A stretch of 64,000 bases of DNA from Methanothermus fervidus DSM 2088 (GTDB lineage Archaea; Methanobacteriota; Methanobacteria; DSM-2088; Methanothermaceae): the NCBI GenBank assembly GCA_000166095.1, contig CP002278.1:156001-220000 (forward strand), in the 5' to 3' direction. The notes below the pieces were generated by a model that was given only the letters and a program-made list of their open reading frames with translations, made no database searches and was not told where the DNA came from. Below are positions 61,542-64,000 of this stretch, one piece after another (positions within the stretch are counted from its first letter, which is position 1; each line of letters opens with the position of its first letter). The position numbers and the translations under genes are program-made.

Positions 61542-62618
61542 ATGATTATCGCCCAAAATAATTTACAATTTATATTAGAAGTGGCAATTTTAGTGCATTT
61601 AGGAATTCTTTTTTTATTTAATCTTTTAAATGTGTCCTTGAGATTGGCATTATCACTAAGTTTATTATTGACAATGTTTCTTTCTTTAATATTCAGTTTA
61701 GACACATTATGTTTATTTTTACCATTTGTTTCACATCAAGAATTTACACATGCATTTGGTCCACTTTCAATTTTGGGTTGGGTAACACTCACATCTGGAA
61801 TACAAATTTTAAGGGAAAGAGGTGTAACTTCCCCATCTTTATCAAAGATCAATATTTTATTATTTTTCATAATATTGATTGCCGGGGGAATTATGCATAG
61901 ATCTTTCTTGTTAATGTGGCTATTAGGTGTTGGCATTGGATATTATTTAATTTCAAAATGTTATAAAACAAAAACTAAAATAAAATTTAAAACTATTTCT
62001 TATTTTGTGGTAATTGCTCTTACTTCATTTACAGTATTAGAAATTTTGTCTAGAATACTTAATTTGGAGGTTCTTAGTCCTAGTGTGAGAATATCAAGAG
62101 TTGAAAAAAATATAATTCCTAGTTTACAAATGGTACTTCCAAATATTCGGTTCTGGGGACATGTTCCAGGATCCTGTCATTGGGGAAGCGAATGCCTTGG
62201 CGGCGCTGATGGATATATAACACTTCCAGTGACATTAATACATTTTCTCAGGCTCCCATATCATATATTTTATGGTATACTCGTAAATCAGAAAGATTAC
62301 ATTGATTATATGCTTCCAGGTATATTTGCAGTTGCTTTTGATGGAGGTTATTTCTCATTGCTGTTTTTACTTGTCTGGGTAGCATTTGTAACAATTTTAG
62401 CATCCAAAATATTAAAAAAATATAAAGAAAAAAGGTCTGAAGGAAGTACACGATATTTAGGCAGAGAGGCATTACTTATAGGATCACTATCAGCATTTAT
62501 TTCTCAAAGTATGGTAGGTCTTTTTGTAGTTAATCGTAGTTTCAATGAATCAGCGCTCCTTACTTATATAATAATTTCTGCTTTAACAGTCGCACATGTA
62601 ATCAAAGTAGAGCAGTGA
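61542..62618 (+). CDS. Polytopic membrane protein of unknown function
   Basis: 358 aa with about nine to ten transmembrane segments. Between roughly residues 185 and 250 is a polar loop rich in Gly, Trp, Cys and His (FWGHVPGSCHWGSECLGGADG) that could form an external disulfide or metal site. Not assigned to a known transporter family. The ATG follows the DUF1002 stop by 3 nt, implying a shared mRNA and probably a shared function at the envelope. Confidence 0.7.
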   Translation: MIIAQNNLQFILEVAILVHLGILFLFNLLNVSLRLALSLSLLLTMFLSLIFSLDTLCLFLPFVSHQEFTHAFGPLSILGWVTLTSGIQILRERGVTSPSLSKINILLFFIILIAGGIMHRSFLLMWLLGVGIGYYLISKCYKTKTKIKFKTISYFVVIALTSFTVLEILSRILNLEVLSPSVRISRVEKNIIPSLQMVLPNIRFWGHVPGSCHWGSECLGGADGYITLPVTLIHFLRLPYHIFYGILVNQKDYIDYMLPGIFAVAFDGGYFSLLFLLVWVAFVTILASKILKKYKEKRSEGSTRYLGREALLIGSLSAFISQSMVGLFVVNRSFNESALLTYIIISALTVAHVIKVEQ

Positions 62619-62654
62619 ACTTCTCCACAAAGTCCCTTCTTTATAGAGAAGACT

Positions 62655-62950
62655 TGTTTGAAAAATTATCTCTTTATATGAAATAATCCTGAAAGGCTAT
62701 CAAAGTTGTCTCTTCCATCCTTTAGAATCTTACATGCTAATATAATCTCTTAACTTATTTTCATAGCTTATCCTTTTGACGTTGGATTTACTTTCCTGAA
62801 TACGGGGCTTTTCCAGCTTGTATTAGTAAGTGTAGAAATTTATCCCAAGCATCCAATGTTTGGGCAAAATTATGCTTTCTTAAAAGTTATATTTATTGAA
62901 TAACTATTATATTCAACTCATCTCCACGCTTCGCTAAAAACTTCTTGCCA
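62655..62950 (-). pseudogene. Decayed TnpB (IS200/IS605 OrfB) relic
   Basis: No intact gene lies between 62619 and 62980. On the reverse strand, broken frames contain TnpB-like pieces in the right order: ELNIIVIQ (RuvC strand, Glu changed to Gln then stop), RKHNFAQTLDAWDKFLHLLI with QAGK (helix after RuvC II), VNPTSK and RISYENKL (before the zinc ribbon), and LACKILKDGRDN (after the final DRD, here LRDY). At least two frameshifts and several stops separate them, and the zinc-ribbon core is deleted. Both RuvC acidic sites are lost. A homology search is needed to confirm. Confidence 0.55.
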
Positions 62951-62980
62951 ATAGAATTAAAAATTAATGAGGTGGAAGTA

Positions 62981-63349
62981 GTGAAATCACAATATAAAAA
63001 TTTAGTTGAAATATATAATAATTTAGAAAATAAAGCAACTACAATGGCACTAATAGAGGGTATAATAATTTGCATTATGAGTTTAAGCATAACACAGTTA
63101 ATGAAGCTTTCAAACTTTGTATTTCTTCTCATACTTCCTCTAATTTTTTTAAGTTCATCTGAAATTTATAGTATTAAGTCAATGTTTTTACAAATCAATG
63201 AAGAAGACAATGAAATTAAAAAATTTCAGGAGAAAATAACATTGAAAAGAAAATATGTGAATAAGGCCATAAAATTTTTTATTCTTGGATTGTTTACATA
63301 TATCATAATCTTTATTTTTTTATTTTTTGAAGTTAAATTTAAATATTAG
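62981..63349 (+). CDS. Small three-helix membrane protein, 2TM-effector-like
   Basis: 122 aa from the GTG at 62981, which has GAGGTG 6 nt upstream; the frame is open 12 codons further to a TTG. N-terminal cytosolic helix, then ENKATTMALIEGIIICIMSL (TM1), FVFLLILPLIFLSSSEIYSI (TM2), a charged helical loop of about 30 residues, and TM3 near the C-terminus. The ENKAT start to TM1 followed by two close helices recalls SLATT/DUF5706-type small membrane proteins, some of them defence effectors. No nucleotide cyclase or sensor is adjacent. Function unknown. Confidence 0.55.
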   Translation: MKSQYKNLVEIYNNLENKATTMALIEGIIICIMSLSITQLMKLSNFVFLLILPLIFLSSSEIYSIKSMFLQINEEDNEIKKFQEKITLKRKYVNKAIKFFILGLFTYIIIFIFLFFEVKFKY

Positions 63350-63453
63350 TATCGATAAAGCATGTAAAGATATCAGGACACGTATTTTTGAGGTTTTAGA
63401 TAAATCTAAAATTTTATCATGAATCCTATAATTAGGAAAAAAAGGTGTTGAAC

Positions 63454-63852
63454 ATGGCAATATGGCAAGGTAGATCTAGAAGGAAACCTACTGGTGGAAG
63501 ATTAAAAATGCACAGAAAAAAAAGGAAGCATGAATTAGGCAGAGAACCCATCATGACAAAAATTGGTGAAAGAAAAATTAAAATTGTAAGGACAAGAGGT
63601 GGAAATAAAAAAGTGAAGGTTGCTGCAGACAAAAAGATAAATGTGGCTGACCCAAAAACAAATGAAGTTAAGCCAGCAAAAATAATAAGTGTTGTTGAAA
63701 ATCCTGCAAATCCACATTTAGTAAGAAGAAACATAATAACTAAAGGTGCCATTGTAGAAACTGATCTTGGTAAAGTAAGAGTAACATCACGTCCAGGTCA
63801 GGATGGCGTTATAAATGGGGTTTTAATTGAGGAGAAAAAAGAGAATGGCTAA
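63454..63852 (+). CDS. rps8e: Small-subunit ribosomal protein S8e
   Basis: 132 aa. [20 protein letters not shown] at the start, [12 protein letters not shown], and the closing [31 protein letters not shown] are family hallmarks. Binds 30S rRNA. GGTG lies 6 nt before the ATG at 63454; the in-frame TTG at 63445 is rejected. Confidence 0.96.
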   Translation: MAIWQGRSRRKPTGGRLKMHRKKRKHELGREPIMTKIGERKIKIVRTRGGNKKVKVAADKKINVADPKTNEVKPAKIISVVENPANPHLVRRNIITKGAIVETDLGKVRVTSRPGQDGVINGVLIEEKKENG

Positions 63853-63891
63853 TAACTATATCTCAAATTTAATTTTTTGGAAGTGTTGATT

Positions 63892-64000
63892 TTGGAAAAG
63901 GAAATAATATTAAAACGTGTGAATGAATTTTTAGATCATATAAATAAAAAATTACCTGAAAGTATGGAATTAGAGTTTGAGGGATACTACAAAAGAGGTT
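63892..64000 (+). CDS. polB2: Split family-B DNA polymerase, C-terminal subunit PolB2 (partial)
   Basis: The 36 visible codons read [20 protein letters not shown] then [16 protein letters not shown]. This matches archaeal PolB just after motif C (DTDG), where full-length enzymes have a helix followed by LELEYEGFYKRGFF. Motifs A and C are not here: the frame is separate from rps8e and starts only 39 nt after it. GGAAGTG lies 6 nt before the TTG at 63892. In Methanothermobacter the small polymerase subunit also follows S8e, as I recall. The rest runs off the window. Confidence 0.8.
   Translation, partial: MEKEIILKRVNEFLDHINKKLPESMELEFEGYYKRG

Noticed and set aside
62893-63132. 79-codon reverse frame near the TnpB relic as a gene
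   Set aside because: Most of it is antisense to the small membrane protein gene; only its last residues belong to the decayed TnpB sequence.

Overview
The window is AT-rich archaeal DNA from a hydrogenotrophic methanogen of the order Methanobacteriales. Supporting features are heterodisulfide reductase HdrA, methanofuran (mfnB, mfnD, mfnF), methanopterin (mptG) and coenzyme B (homoaconitase small subunit) biosynthesis, a class I lysyl-tRNA synthetase, archaeal ribosomal proteins, TBP and AglB. A family-B DNA polymerase C-terminal fragment begins as its own gene right after rps8e, an arrangement I recall from Methanothermobacter. The tRNA genes are very GC-rich inside AT-rich surroundings and the proteins are Lys/Glu/Ile-rich, which points to a thermophile. 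A low-GC thermophile such as Methanothermus fits, but species assignment is inference.

Layout. 1-9.2 kb: partial triosephosphate isomerase, tRNA-Glu, a cobamide group (cbiE, chelatase ATPase, cobN, cbiL), a YchF-type GTPase and tRNA-Arg. 9.2-23.1 kb: an unbroken leftward run of 18 information-processing genes from TBP to ftsY, including topA, aglB, a DRG GTPase, thi4, AK6, RNase P Rpp21, S19e, PDCD5, L39e, L31e, eIF6, L18a and prefoldin. 23.3-30.4 kb rightward: a six-OB replication protein A, radA, an AEC-type permease, hdrA and a DUF169 gene. 30.4-36.2 kb leftward: a six-gene unit, DtxR regulator, second HTH regulator, nucleoside kinase, thiC, lysS, UGSC protein. 36.3-43.5 kb: a small pseudomurein-binding-repeat-like protein, mobA, guaB, mfnB, then glycosyltransferases, riboflavin synthase and an orphan cbiO. 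43.6-49.3 kb: tRNA-Val and tRNA-Phe, e-MtaB, and a five-gene operon tes-mptG-hacB-zinc ribbon-pcm. 49.4-56.7 kb: carS, mfnF, mfnD, wecC, wecB, a frameshifted DUF460 gene, truA. 56.7-62.6 kb rightward: an EamA transporter and a three-gene envelope cluster (tandem FmdE-domain surface protein, secreted DUF1002 protein, polytopic membrane protein). 62.6-64 kb: a decayed TnpB relic, an orphan small membrane protein, rps8e and the start of polB2.

How it fits together: the window supplies many cofactors of hydrogenotrophic methanogenesis (cobamide, methanofuran, tetrahydromethanopterin, coenzyme B, thiamine, flavin, Mo/W guanine dinucleotide), the core archaeal lipid steps (CDP-archaeol synthase and tetraether synthase, divergently transcribed), and envelope glycan chemistry (UDP-GlcNAc epimerase, UDP-ManNAc dehydrogenase, oligosaccharyltransferase). 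The best candidate for an undescribed system is the envelope cluster at 57.7-62.6 kb. The clearest structural anomaly is the one-base frameshift at the start of the DUF460 gene near 55,828. Start codons were chosen from visible Shine-Dalgarno sequences; many are TTG or GTG.
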